DNA of 64,000 nt from Nocardioides sp. QY071 (GTDB lineage Bacteria > Actinomycetota > Actinomycetes > Propionibacteriales > Nocardioidaceae), in assembly GCF_029961765.1 (NCBI RefSeq), contig NZ_CP124681.1, forward strand, positions 186,001 to 250,000, in the 5' to 3' direction. The translations under genes and the position numbers were made by a program. How positions within the stretch are numbered: the first letter of the stretch is position 1; every line of letters begins with the position of its first letter. Shown piece by piece: positions 27,207 to 34,658 of this stretch. The notes beneath the pieces were generated by a model. It worked only from the letters and a program-made list of their open reading frames with translations. It was not told the DNA's origin and ran no database searches.

Positions 27207-28847
27207 TCAGTGCTGGACGGCCTGCTCGGCGCCCGCGCCGGTGAGGGCGCGCACCTCGAGCTCGGTGAACCGCTCCTCCGCGGCCGGCTCCTTCGAGGTG
27301 ACGGTGCCGAGCCAGCCGAAGAAGAAGCCGAGCGGGATCGACAGCAGGCCCGGGTTCTCGAGCGGGAACCAGTGGAAGTCCACGCCCAGCGGGAACAGCG
27401 CCTTGCTGATCGTCTCGCCGTCGGGCGTGACCGCCGTCTTGCCGGAGACGACCGGCGAGAAGAACACCAGCGTGATGGCGGAGATGAGGCCGCCGTAGAT
27501 GCTCCAGGTGGCGCCGCGGGTGTTGAAGCGCTTCCAGAACATGTTGTAGACGATCGACGGCAGGTTGGCCGAGGCCGCCACCGCGAACGCGAGCGCCACG
27601 AGGAACGCGATGTTCAGGTTGCGGGCCGGGATGGCCAGCAGGATCGCGACGATGCCGAGGCCGGCCGCGGCGTACCGCGTCACCTTGATCTCCTCCGCCT
27701 CGGTCGCCTGGCCCTTGCGGATGACCGAGTTGTAGATGTCGTGCGCCACCGAGGTGGACGACGTCAGGGTCAGGCCGGCGACCACCGCGAGGATGGTCGC
27801 GAAGGCGACCGCGGAGATCAGGGCGAGCAGGATCGCGCCGCCGGTCGAGCCGGCACCGCCGCCGACCGCCTCGGCGAGGAGCGGCGAGGCCAGGTTGCCC
27901 TCGCTGGAGGCGACGTCGCTGCCGACGCCGGTGTTGAGCAGGGCCGCGGCACCGAAGCCGAGGACCAGCGTGAACAGGTAGAAGACGCCGATCAGGCCGA
28001 TCGCCCACAGCACCGACTTCCGCGCGTCACGCGAGGTCGGGACGGTGTAGAAGCGGACCAGGATGTGCGGCAGGCCGGCGGTGCCGAGGACCAGGGCCAG
28101 GCCCAGGCTCAGGAAGTCGAGCTTGTGGGTCATGTCGATGCCGTACTTCAGGCCAGGCTCCAAGAAGCCCTCCTTGCCCGAGTTGGCCTGGGCGGCGCCG
28201 AGCAGGTCGGAGAGGTTGAAGTCGAACTTCGCCAGCACCAGCACCACGATCAGCGCCGAGCCGATCATCAGCAGCACGGCCTTGACGATCTGCACCCAGG
28301 TGGTGCCCTTCATGCCGCCGACCGTGACGTAGACGATCATCAGCGCGCCGACACCGGCGATGACCGCGCTGATCGCGAGGGTGTTCTCCTTGTCGATGCC
28401 GAGGAGCAGCACGACCAGGCTGCCGGCGCCGACCATCTGCGCGAGCAGGTAGAAGATCGACACGACGACCGTGGAGGTCGCTGCCGCGGTACGGACGGGG
28501 CGCTGCTTCATCCGGTACGCCAGCTGGTCCGCCATCGTGTAGCGGCCCGAGTTGCGCAGCATCTCCGCCACCAGCAGCAGGGCCACCAGCCAGGCGACGA
28601 GGAAGCCGATCGAGTAGAGGAAGCCGTCGTACCCGGCGAGTGCGATGGCGCCGGAGATGCCGAGGAAGGACGCGGCCGACATGTAGTCGCCGCCGATCGC
28701 GAGGCCGTTCTGGAAGCCGGAGAACGATCGGCCGCCGGCGTAGAAGTCCGCGGCGCCGCTGGTCTGGCGGCTGGCCCGGATCGTGATGAAGAGGGTCAGT
28801 GCGACGACCGCGAGGAACAGGCCCGCGGTGAGTACCTGGTGGTCCAT
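27207..28847 (-). CDS. actP: Cation/acetate symporter
   Basis: A 546-residue sodium:solute symporter family protein with about 13 membrane helices. ADFYAGGRSFSGFQNGLAIG, GDYMSAASFLGISGAIALAG and MGLP-like GTAGLPHILVRFYTVPTSRD are typical of ActP. It imports acetate and similar short monocarboxylates. The ATG overlaps the stop of the DUF485 gene (ATGA), the usual yjcH-actP arrangement, and acs follows on the same strand. Confidence 0.9.
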   Translation of the reverse strand: MDHQVLTAGLFLAVVALTLFITIRASRQTSGAADFYAGGRSFSGFQNGLAIGGDYMSAASFLGISGAIALAGYDGFLYSIGFLVAWLVALLLVAEMLRNSGRYTMADQLAYRMKQRPVRTAAATSTVVVSIFYLLAQMVGAGSLVVLLLGIDKENTLAISAVIAGVGALMIVYVTVGGMKGTTWVQIVKAVLLMIGSALIVVLVLAKFDFNLSDLLGAAQANSGKEGFLEPGLKYGIDMTHKLDFLSLGLALVLGTAGLPHILVRFYTVPTSRDARKSVLWAIGLIGVFYLFTLVLGFGAAALLNTGVGSDVASSEGNLASPLLAEAVGGGAGSTGGAILLALISAVAFATILAVVAGLTLTSSTSVAHDIYNSVIRKGQATEAEEIKVTRYAAAGLGIVAILLAIPARNLNIAFLVALAFAVAASANLPSIVYNMFWKRFNTRGATWSIYGGLISAITLVFFSPVVSGKTAVTPDGETISKALFPLGVDFHWFPLENPGLLSIPLGFFFGWLGTVTSKEPAAEERFTELEVRALTGAGAEQAVQH

Positions 28848-29233
28848 CAGTGCTCGCTCCTGCCGTGGGAGGCCTTGCCGGCCAGGGACACGAAGCGCTC
28901 GTCGAGCTCGCGGGCGAGCGGGTCGAGCTTCTTCGTCGAGTAGCTGCTGTAGAGCCAGGCCAGCAGGAAGGTCGTCGCGAACTGCAGCAGGCCGAGGACG
29001 AGGGCGACGTTGATGTTGCCGACGACCTTGGTGCTCATGAAGTCGGTGGCCCACATCGAGAGCACGACGTAGGTGAGGTACCAGACGAGGAAGGCCGCGG
29101 TCGCGGGGAACGCGAAGCCACGGTAGCGGCGCTTCAGCTCCGCGAACTCCGGCGAGGCGTGGAGCTCGTCGTACACGGGATCATGGCGTGCTGCGGCGCC
29201 ACGGGGGTCATGGGACGAGATGTCGGACGTCAC
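28847..29233 (-). CDS. DUF485 membrane protein (YjcH-like)
   Basis: A 128-residue protein with two membrane helices (FPATAAFLVWYLTYVVLSMW and NINVALVLGLLQFATTFLLA) and the family pattern ending in YSSYSTKKLDPLARELDE. It is the standard partner encoded before actP and is thought to assist the symporter. The GTG start has GAGGAGG 6 nt upstream. The promoter should lie in 29234-29495, shared with the divergent phoX gene. Confidence 0.85.
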   Translation of the reverse strand: MTSDISSHDPRGAAARHDPVYDELHASPEFAELKRRYRGFAFPATAAFLVWYLTYVVLSMWATDFMSTKVVGNINVALVLGLLQFATTFLLAWLYSSYSTKKLDPLARELDERFVSLAGKASHGRSEH

Positions 29234-29495
29234 GACGGGCCTCCTCGGGTGGTGGTGTGACGGGCGTCACGGGCTGTCTCCGACGCTAGGAGCGCCGGTG
29301 CGAGGCGCGGGAGGGGTGCGGTCCGGCTGCGCGCCCAGTGGGTCCGGCTTGTCGACCAGCGGTCGGTACGGCGCGACGAACGGTCGGCCTCGGGAGTTCA
29401 TCTCGGCGACAACAGGGGGCCACCGGGACGCAGTTGGCTGGGGCGGTTGGGCCCCTCCTCGCCCGATCACCCGCCTCACCGAAAGAGCACTCACG

Positions 29496-30956
29496 ATGAC
29501 CGCTTCTCGCCGCACCATGCTCGCCGGCGGTGCCGCCGGCGTCGGCTTCGCCGTCACCGGCGCCATGCCCTCCCTCGCCCAGGCCACGCCCGGCCGTGGC
29601 GACGACGACCGGGGCCGTGGCCGCGGTCGCGGCGCCACGCCGTTCCCGCCGCTGAAGGACGACCCCGACGGCCTGCTCGCGCTGCCCGCCGGCTTCTCGT
29701 ACGCGATCGTCACCCGCGCCGGCGTCACCCGCCTCGACGAGGGTGGACTCACTCCCAACGCGCACGACGGCACCGCCGCCTTCTCGGCCGGCCGCGGCCG
29801 CTACCGCCTGATCCAGAACCACGAGCTCAAGGCCGGCTCGCCGCTCGGCGTACCGCACATCGACGGCACGGTGTACGACGAGGGCGCGGTCGACGCCGGC
29901 GGCTGCACCGTGATCCGCACCGACGACCGGGGCCGCAACCTCGGCGAGACCGTCGGCATCTCCGGTACGTCGACCAACTGCGCCGGCGGCCCGACGCCGT
30001 GGGGCACCTGGCTGACCTGCGAGGAGACCGAGGACCGCGCGGGCAAGGCCTGGAGCGGCAACGGCAAGAGCGGCACCTACGCCAAGGACCACGGCTACGT
30101 CTTCGAGGTCTTCCACGACGGCCGCACCAACCCCAAGCCGATCAAGGCGTTCGGGCGCTACGCCCACGAGGCGCTCGCTGTCGACCGGGCCCGCAAGCAC
30201 GTGTTCCTCTCCGAGGACGCGTCGGGCCCGAACGGCCTCTTCTACCGCTGGACCGCCCCGCGCGGCGTCGAGCTCGGCCCGAACCTCGCCGACCGCCTCG
30301 CCGACGACGCCGGCGTGCTCGAGGCCATGCAGATCCTGATGCCCGACGGCTCGGTGCTCCCCGACGTCGCCTACCTCACCTCCGCGCAGCTCGGCCTGCC
30401 GTTCCCGGTCCGCTGGAAGGCTGTTCCGGACCGCGACGCGCGCACGGTCTCGACCCGCAAGCAGCTCGCCGACGGCGAGGTCACCCGCGGCAAGAAGTTC
30501 GAGGGCGTGTGGGGCACCGACCGCGGGGTGTACGTCGTCAACTCCTACGCCTTCTCCGACGGGGACCTGCCCGCGGACGCCGTACCGCACGACGGGATGG
30601 TGTGGTTCTACGACTACCAGGACGAGACCATCCAGCTGGTCAGCTACTTCCCGCACCAGAAGACCGCCGCCTCCGGCGCCGCGGCTCGCTACGACGACCT
30701 GACCTTCGACGGCCCCGACAACGTCACCGTCACCCCCTGGGGCTCGCTCGTCCTCGCCGAGGACGGCGCCGGTGCCTCCCACGTGCTGTCCGCGACGCCG
30801 TACGGACCGACGCAGGCGATCGCCCGCAACATGCTCAACGACTCGGAGTTCACCGGCCCGACGTTCTCCGACGACGGCAAGGTGCTGTTCGTGAACATGC
30901 AGACCCCCGGGCTGACGTTCGCGATCACCGGGCCCTGGGAGAAGTACCTCGGCTGA
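29496..30956 (+). CDS. PhoX-family (DUF839) phosphatase, Tat-exported
   Basis: A 486-residue protein with a Tat leader (ASRRTMLAGGAAGVGFAVTG) and a mature beta-propeller of the PhoX/DUF839 type: IQNHELKAGSPLGV, GGPTPWGTWLTCEET, YVFEVF, VTVTPWGSLVLAEDG. Enzymes of this family are calcium- and iron-dependent alkaline phosphatases that scavenge phosphate outside the cell. Upstream, GTTCATCTCGG at 29396-29406 resembles one PHO-box repeat unit, but a second unit is not clear. The 262-bp gap to the divergent DUF485 gene otherwise shows nothing definite. PhoX activity is probable, not proven. Confidence 0.83.
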   Translation: MTASRRTMLAGGAAGVGFAVTGAMPSLAQATPGRGDDDRGRGRGRGATPFPPLKDDPDGLLALPAGFSYAIVTRAGVTRLDEGGLTPNAHDGTAAFSAGRGRYRLIQNHELKAGSPLGVPHIDGTVYDEGAVDAGGCTVIRTDDRGRNLGETVGISGTSTNCAGGPTPWGTWLTCEETEDRAGKAWSGNGKSGTYAKDHGYVFEVFHDGRTNPKPIKAFGRYAHEALAVDRARKHVFLSEDASGPNGLFYRWTAPRGVELGPNLADRLADDAGVLEAMQILMPDGSVLPDVAYLTSAQLGLPFPVRWKAVPDRDARTVSTRKQLADGEVTRGKKFEGVWGTDRGVYVVNSYAFSDGDLPADAVPHDGMVWFYDYQDETIQLVSYFPHQKTAASGAAARYDDLTFDGPDNVTVTPWGSLVLAEDGAGASHVLSATPYGPTQAIARNMLNDSEFTGPTFSDDGKVLFVNMQTPGLTFAITGPWEKYLG

Positions 30957-30986
30957 GCAGGCTGAGGCGGGTTCCGCTGGGCGAGA

Positions 30987-31045
30987 GCCCGGCGCATCGG
31001 CGACGTCACCGCGACTACGGTCGCGGTGAGCCGATCGCGCCGGGC
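30987..31045. repeat. 59-bp palindromic element F
   Basis: Left parts GCCCGGCGC, ATCGGC and CACCGCGA pair with TCGCGGTG, GCCGAT and GCGCCGGGC, giving 23 bp of stem with small bulges around a CTACGG loop. It lies after phoX. It may be its terminator, but its size matches the other palindromic elements in the window. Confidence 0.65.
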
Positions 31046-31070
31046 GATCAGCCCTGCCCCGGGAGCCGCG

Positions 31071-31598
31071 TTGTCGATCCGCAGCCTGAACCACGCCGTC
31101 CTGTTCGTCTCGGACGTCGAGCGCAGCGTCGAGTTCTACTGCGACGTCCTCGGCTTCGAGAAGCTGCCGTTCGACTTCCCCGGCGGCGCCTTCCTCCGCG
31201 GCAAGAGCTCCGCCAACGACCACGACCTCGGCCTGTTCCAGGCCCGTTCCCCGCGCGCGGCCGACGGCTCGGTCGGCCTGTACCACCTCGCGTGGGAGGT
31301 CGAGACCCTCGCCGACATGGTCGCCGCCCGCGACCGCCTCGCCGCCGCCGGCGCCCTGACCGGCATGGCCAACCACGCCAGCACCAAGGCCCTCTACTGC
31401 CGCGACCCCGACGGCATCGAGTTCGAGGTCACCTGGCTGGTCCCCGACTCCCGCCTGCGCGAGGAGCTGGTCCCCGGCGTCGGCCCCACCCGCCCGCTCG
31501 ACCTCGACGCCGAGATCGCGACGTACGGCGCGGACACGCCCGGTGGGCCGCGGGCCGACCTGGCGCTGATGGTCGAGCTGCTGAGCCGGTCGGAGTAG
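31071..31598 (+). CDS. VOC (glyoxalase/dioxygenase fold) metalloprotein
   Basis: A 175-residue protein of two beta-alpha-beta-beta-beta units. Likely metal ligands are His in SLNHAVLFVSD, His in GLYHLAWEV and Glu in DPDGIEFEVTW, the extradiol dioxygenase/glyoxalase pattern. The substrate is unknown. The TTG at 31071 is preferred: GGGAG lies 6 nt upstream, and the earlier GTG at 31026 falls inside the right arm of palindrome F. The N-terminus remains uncertain. Confidence 0.75.
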   Translation: MSIRSLNHAVLFVSDVERSVEFYCDVLGFEKLPFDFPGGAFLRGKSSANDHDLGLFQARSPRAADGSVGLYHLAWEVETLADMVAARDRLAAAGALTGMANHASTKALYCRDPDGIEFEVTWLVPDSRLREELVPGVGPTRPLDLDAEIATYGADTPGGPRADLALMVELLSRSE

Positions 31599-31662
31599 CG
31601 GCGGTCCTGCTCGTGGCCGGTCACGTTCGGGGTGGTCGCACGCCGACCTCCGCCGACTCGAA

Positions 31663-31769
31663 GTAACACGCCGTCCATGCGACTGGCCGCCACTTCTCAG
31701 CAGGAAACGGCCCGAGATCGCGGCCGTTCTGCTGACAAGCGTCGACCAGTGCGGTGGACAGCGTGTTAC
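31663..31769. repeat. 107-bp nested palindrome (MITE-like or long hairpin)
   Basis: Outer arms GTAACACGCCGTCCA (31663-31677) and TGGACAGCGTGTTAC (31755-31769) pair at 14 of 15 positions. Inner arms TCAGCAG..ACGGCC and GGCCGTTCTGCTGA pair with a 2-nt bulge. The 19-nt segments between them pair at about 12 positions. The whole gap is thus one imperfect palindrome, lying before the siderophore operon promoter. No transposase or target duplication was seen. Confidence 0.6.
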
Positions 31770-31826
31770 AGCGGGACGTGACGCGCGCCACCCGGACCGG
31801 GGTGGCACTCCCCTCTTCCGATCTGC

Positions 31827-31845
31827 TTAGGTAAGCCTTACCTGA
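31827..31845. promoter_or_regulatory. IdeR/DtxR iron box upstream of the siderophore operon
   Basis: TTAGGTAAGCCTTACCTGA agrees with the DtxR/IdeR consensus TTAGGTTAGGCTAACCTAA at 15 of 19 positions, and its centre lies about 31 bp before the desA start. Iron-loaded repressor should shut the operon, with expression when iron is scarce. Confidence 0.85.
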
Positions 31846-31866
31846 TCTCGGACGAGGAGTACTGCC

Positions 31867-33327
31867 GTGCCCCAGCTCCCGCTGCACCACGTGTTCCACC
31901 CTGACCACGCCGACCACTACGCCGCCACTCTCGGCGAGGGGCTCGACCACCTGCTGCGCCAGCTCAAGGGGGTGGCCGGGCCCGCCACGGGCCTGCGCCC
32001 CGAGACGGCACGGCAGCGGGTCGCCGACGTCGACCTCGAACGGCCGCTCGACGACGCGGGCCAGGTGCTCGCGGAGGTCTCGCGCCTGTGGCTCGACGAC
32101 GCGGTCTGGTTCCACGAGCCGTCGTACGCCGCGCACCTCAACTGCCCGGTCGTCGTACCGGCGCTGCTGGCCGAGCTGTTCGTCGCCTCGGTCAACAGCT
32201 CGCTCGACACCTTCGACCAGAGCGTCGGCGCGACGTTCATCGAGCGCCGGCTCATCGAGTGGACCGCCGGGCGGATCGGGTTCGGCGACGAGGCCGACGG
32301 AGTGTTCACCAGCGGCGGCAGCCAGTCCAACCTGCAGGGCCTGCTGCTCGCCCGGGGACGCCACGAGCGGGTGCCGGCGGAGCGGCTGCGGATCCTGGCG
32401 TCGGCGGAGAGCCACTTCTCGGTGCAGAAGTCCGCGCGGCTCCTCGGGCTCGGCGACGAGTCCGTGGTCAGCGTGCCGACCGACGAGCGGCACCGGATGG
32501 ACCCGGCCGCGCTGGAGCGTTCCCTCGCCGCCTGTGCCGACCTCGGGCTGCGGCCGATGGCGATCGTCGCGACCGCGGGTACGACGGACTTCGGCGCGAT
32601 CGACCCGCTCGAGCAGGTCGCCGACCTGGCGGTCGCGTACGACGCATGGTTCCACGTCGACGCGGCGTACGGCGGCGGCCTCCTCGTCTCGCCCACCCGT
32701 CGCGACCGGCTCCGCGGGATCGAGCGCGCCGACTCGGTGACGATCGACTTCCACAAGACCTTCTTCCAGCCGGTGTCGTCGAGCGCGATCGTGGTCCGCG
32801 ACCGTGCGACGCTGCGCCCGGCGACCTGGCACGCCGACTACCTCAACCCGCGCGAGGCCACGAACCCGAACCAGGTCGACAAGAGCCTGCAGACCACCCG
32901 CCGCTTCGACGCGCTCAAGCTGTGGGTGACGCTGCGGACGATGGGGCCCGACCTCGTCGGTCGGTACGTCGACGCGGTGATCGACCTCGCCACCCGGGTC
33001 CACGAGGCCCAGCGCGAGCAGGCCGAGCTCGCGTTCGCCGCCGTACCCGAGCTGAGCACCCTCGTCTTCCGCTATGTCCCGCCCGGGCCACCGCTGGAGG
33101 AGAAGGAGGGCGCCGCTCTCAACAACGCGATCCGCGAGGCGCTGTACGCCTCGGGGCGCGCGATGGTCGCGGCCACCAAGGTCGACGGGGTGCAGCACCT
33201 CAAGCTCACCCTGCTCAACCCGATGGCGACGGTCGAGGACATCACGGGGGTCCTCGACCTCGTCCGGGAGACGGGCGCCCGCCTCGCACCGGCACACCAG
33301 CAGCCGGCGCTGGAGGTCGCCCGGTGA
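31867..33327 (+). CDS. desA: PLP-dependent lysine decarboxylase of desferrioxamine synthesis
   Basis: A 486-residue group II PLP decarboxylase. Lys297 in TIDFHKTFFQ should bind PLP, and FHVDAAYGGG carries the cofactor-binding Asp. DesA makes cadaverine from lysine, the first step of desferrioxamine. A 2,4-diaminobutyrate or other diamine precursor is the alternative, but the neighbours match des genes. The GTG start has GAGGAG 8 nt upstream. Its stop overlaps desB by 4 bp, and the operon is headed by an iron box. Confidence 0.88.
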   Translation: MPQLPLHHVFHPDHADHYAATLGEGLDHLLRQLKGVAGPATGLRPETARQRVADVDLERPLDDAGQVLAEVSRLWLDDAVWFHEPSYAAHLNCPVVVPALLAELFVASVNSSLDTFDQSVGATFIERRLIEWTAGRIGFGDEADGVFTSGGSQSNLQGLLLARGRHERVPAERLRILASAESHFSVQKSARLLGLGDESVVSVPTDERHRMDPAALERSLAACADLGLRPMAIVATAGTTDFGAIDPLEQVADLAVAYDAWFHVDAAYGGGLLVSPTRRDRLRGIERADSVTIDFHKTFFQPVSSSAIVVRDRATLRPATWHADYLNPREATNPNQVDKSLQTTRRFDALKLWVTLRTMGPDLVGRYVDAVIDLATRVHEAQREQAELAFAAVPELSTLVFRYVPPGPPLEEKEGAALNNAIREALYASGRAMVAATKVDGVQHLKLTLLNPMATVEDITGVLDLVRETGARLAPAHQQPALEVAR

Positions 33328-34658
33328 TCACCCACGACTTCGTCGGCATCGGCCTGGGCCCGTTCAACCTCGGCCTGGCCTGCCTCACCGACCCGCTGCG
33401 CGCGAGCGCCGACCTCGACGGCGTGTTCTTGGAGGCCCGCGACCGCTTCGACTGGCACCCCGGGATGCTCCTCGACGACGCGACCCTCCAGGTCCCGTTC
33501 CTGGCCGACCTGGTCACCATGGCCGACCCGACCTCGCGGTGGTCCTTCCTCAGCTACCTCAAGCAGGCCGGCAACCTCTACCCGTTCTACATCCGCGAGA
33601 GCTTCTACCCCCTCCGCAAGGAGTACGACGACTACTGCCGCTGGGCCGCCGAGAGCCTGCCGTCCGTGCGGTTCGGGCAGCAGGTCACGGCGGTGGAGCA
33701 CGACGGGACGGCGTATCTCATCAGAACTGCGGGTGGAGAGCAGCACCGGACCCGTCGCCTGGTCCTCGGCATCGGCACCTCGCCGCGGGTCCCCGAGCCG
33801 CTGCGTCCGCTCGTCGCGTCTCGTGACGGTCGCTGCGCGACCTCCTCGACCTCCGGCGGGACGGTCACCCACTCCGCCGACTACCTCGCCCGCAAGTCCG
33901 ACCTGCAGCAGCAGGACCGGATCACGATCGTCGGCAGCGGCCAGAGCGCGGCGGAGATCTACCAGGACCTGCTCGCCGAGGCCCCCGACCACGGATACGA
34001 GCTGGTCTGGCTCACGCGCAGCCCGCGGTTCTTCCCGATGGAGTACACCAAGCTGACGCTGGAGATGACCTCGCCGGAGTACGGCGAGTACCACCGCGCG
34101 CTGCCCATCGACACCCGCGACCGGCTCGCCCGCGAGCAGCGCCACCTGTTCAAGGGGATCAGCGGTGACCTGGTCGACGCGATCTTCGACCTGCACTACC
34201 AGCAGCGGGTCACCGGCGTCGGACCGAGCACGACGCTGCTGACCAACACCGAGGTGCGTGGCGCCCGCCCCGCGCCCGGCGGAGGCAGCGAGCTGGACCT
34301 GCTCCACACCGAGACCGGCGAGGCCTTCTCGCTGCGGACCGGGGGACTGGTGCTCGCCACCGGCTATGCCCCCACGCAGCCGGCCTTCCTCGACGGGATC
34401 CGCGACCGGATCCGGTACGACGCCCGCGGCCGCTACGACGTCGCCGCCGACTACTCCGTCGACCTCGCCGGCGGCGAGGTCTTCGTACAGAACGCCGAGG
34501 AGCACACCCACTCCCTCCTCGCACCCGACCTCGGCATGGGCCCGTACCGCAACTCGGTCATCGTCGCCGCCATGCTCGGCCGCGAGGTCTACCCGATCGA
34601 GAAGCGGATCGCCGTCCAGACCTTCGGCGTCCCCGACCACCTGCGGAGCGTGTCGTGA
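33324..34658 (+). CDS. desB: Cadaverine/lysine N-hydroxylase
   Basis: A 444-residue flavin N-hydroxylating monooxygenase. The FAD site GIGLGPFNLGLA is near the N-terminus, the NADPH site IVGSGQSAAE is in the middle, and FVQNAEEHTHSLLAPDLGMG is near the C-terminus. It hydroxylates cadaverine for hydroxamate formation. Residues about 165-178 (VASRDGRCATSSTSGG) are encoded by a 40-bp palindromic repeat (33817-33856), in a loop before HSADYL that is usually shorter. The gene overlaps its neighbours by 4 bp at both ends. Confidence 0.88.
   Translation: MITHDFVGIGLGPFNLGLACLTDPLRASADLDGVFLEARDRFDWHPGMLLDDATLQVPFLADLVTMADPTSRWSFLSYLKQAGNLYPFYIRESFYPLRKEYDDYCRWAAESLPSVRFGQQVTAVEHDGTAYLIRTAGGEQHRTRRLVLGIGTSPRVPEPLRPLVASRDGRCATSSTSGGTVTHSADYLARKSDLQQQDRITIVGSGQSAAEIYQDLLAEAPDHGYELVWLTRSPRFFPMEYTKLTLEMTSPEYGEYHRALPIDTRDRLAREQRHLFKGISGDLVDAIFDLHYQQRVTGVGPSTTLLTNTEVRGARPAPGGGSELDLLHTETGEAFSLRTGGLVLATGYAPTQPAFLDGIRDRIRYDARGRYDVAADYSVDLAGGEVFVQNAEEHTHSLLAPDLGMGPYRNSVIVAAMLGREVYPIEKRIAVQTFGVPDHLRSVS
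33817..33856. repeat. 40-bp palindromic repeat inside desB
   Basis: It matches the reverse complement of 37304-37343 at about 33 of 40 positions. The internal hairpin GGTCGC-TGC-GCGACC corresponds to AGTTGC-TGC-GCAACT in the other copy; both stems stay perfect through paired changes. It is in frame in desB. Confidence 0.75.

Noticed and set aside
31026-31070. GTG start giving the VOC protein 15 extra residues
   Set aside because: The codon lies in the right arm of palindrome F and lacks a ribosome-binding site, whereas the TTG at 31071 has GGGAG 6 nt upstream.
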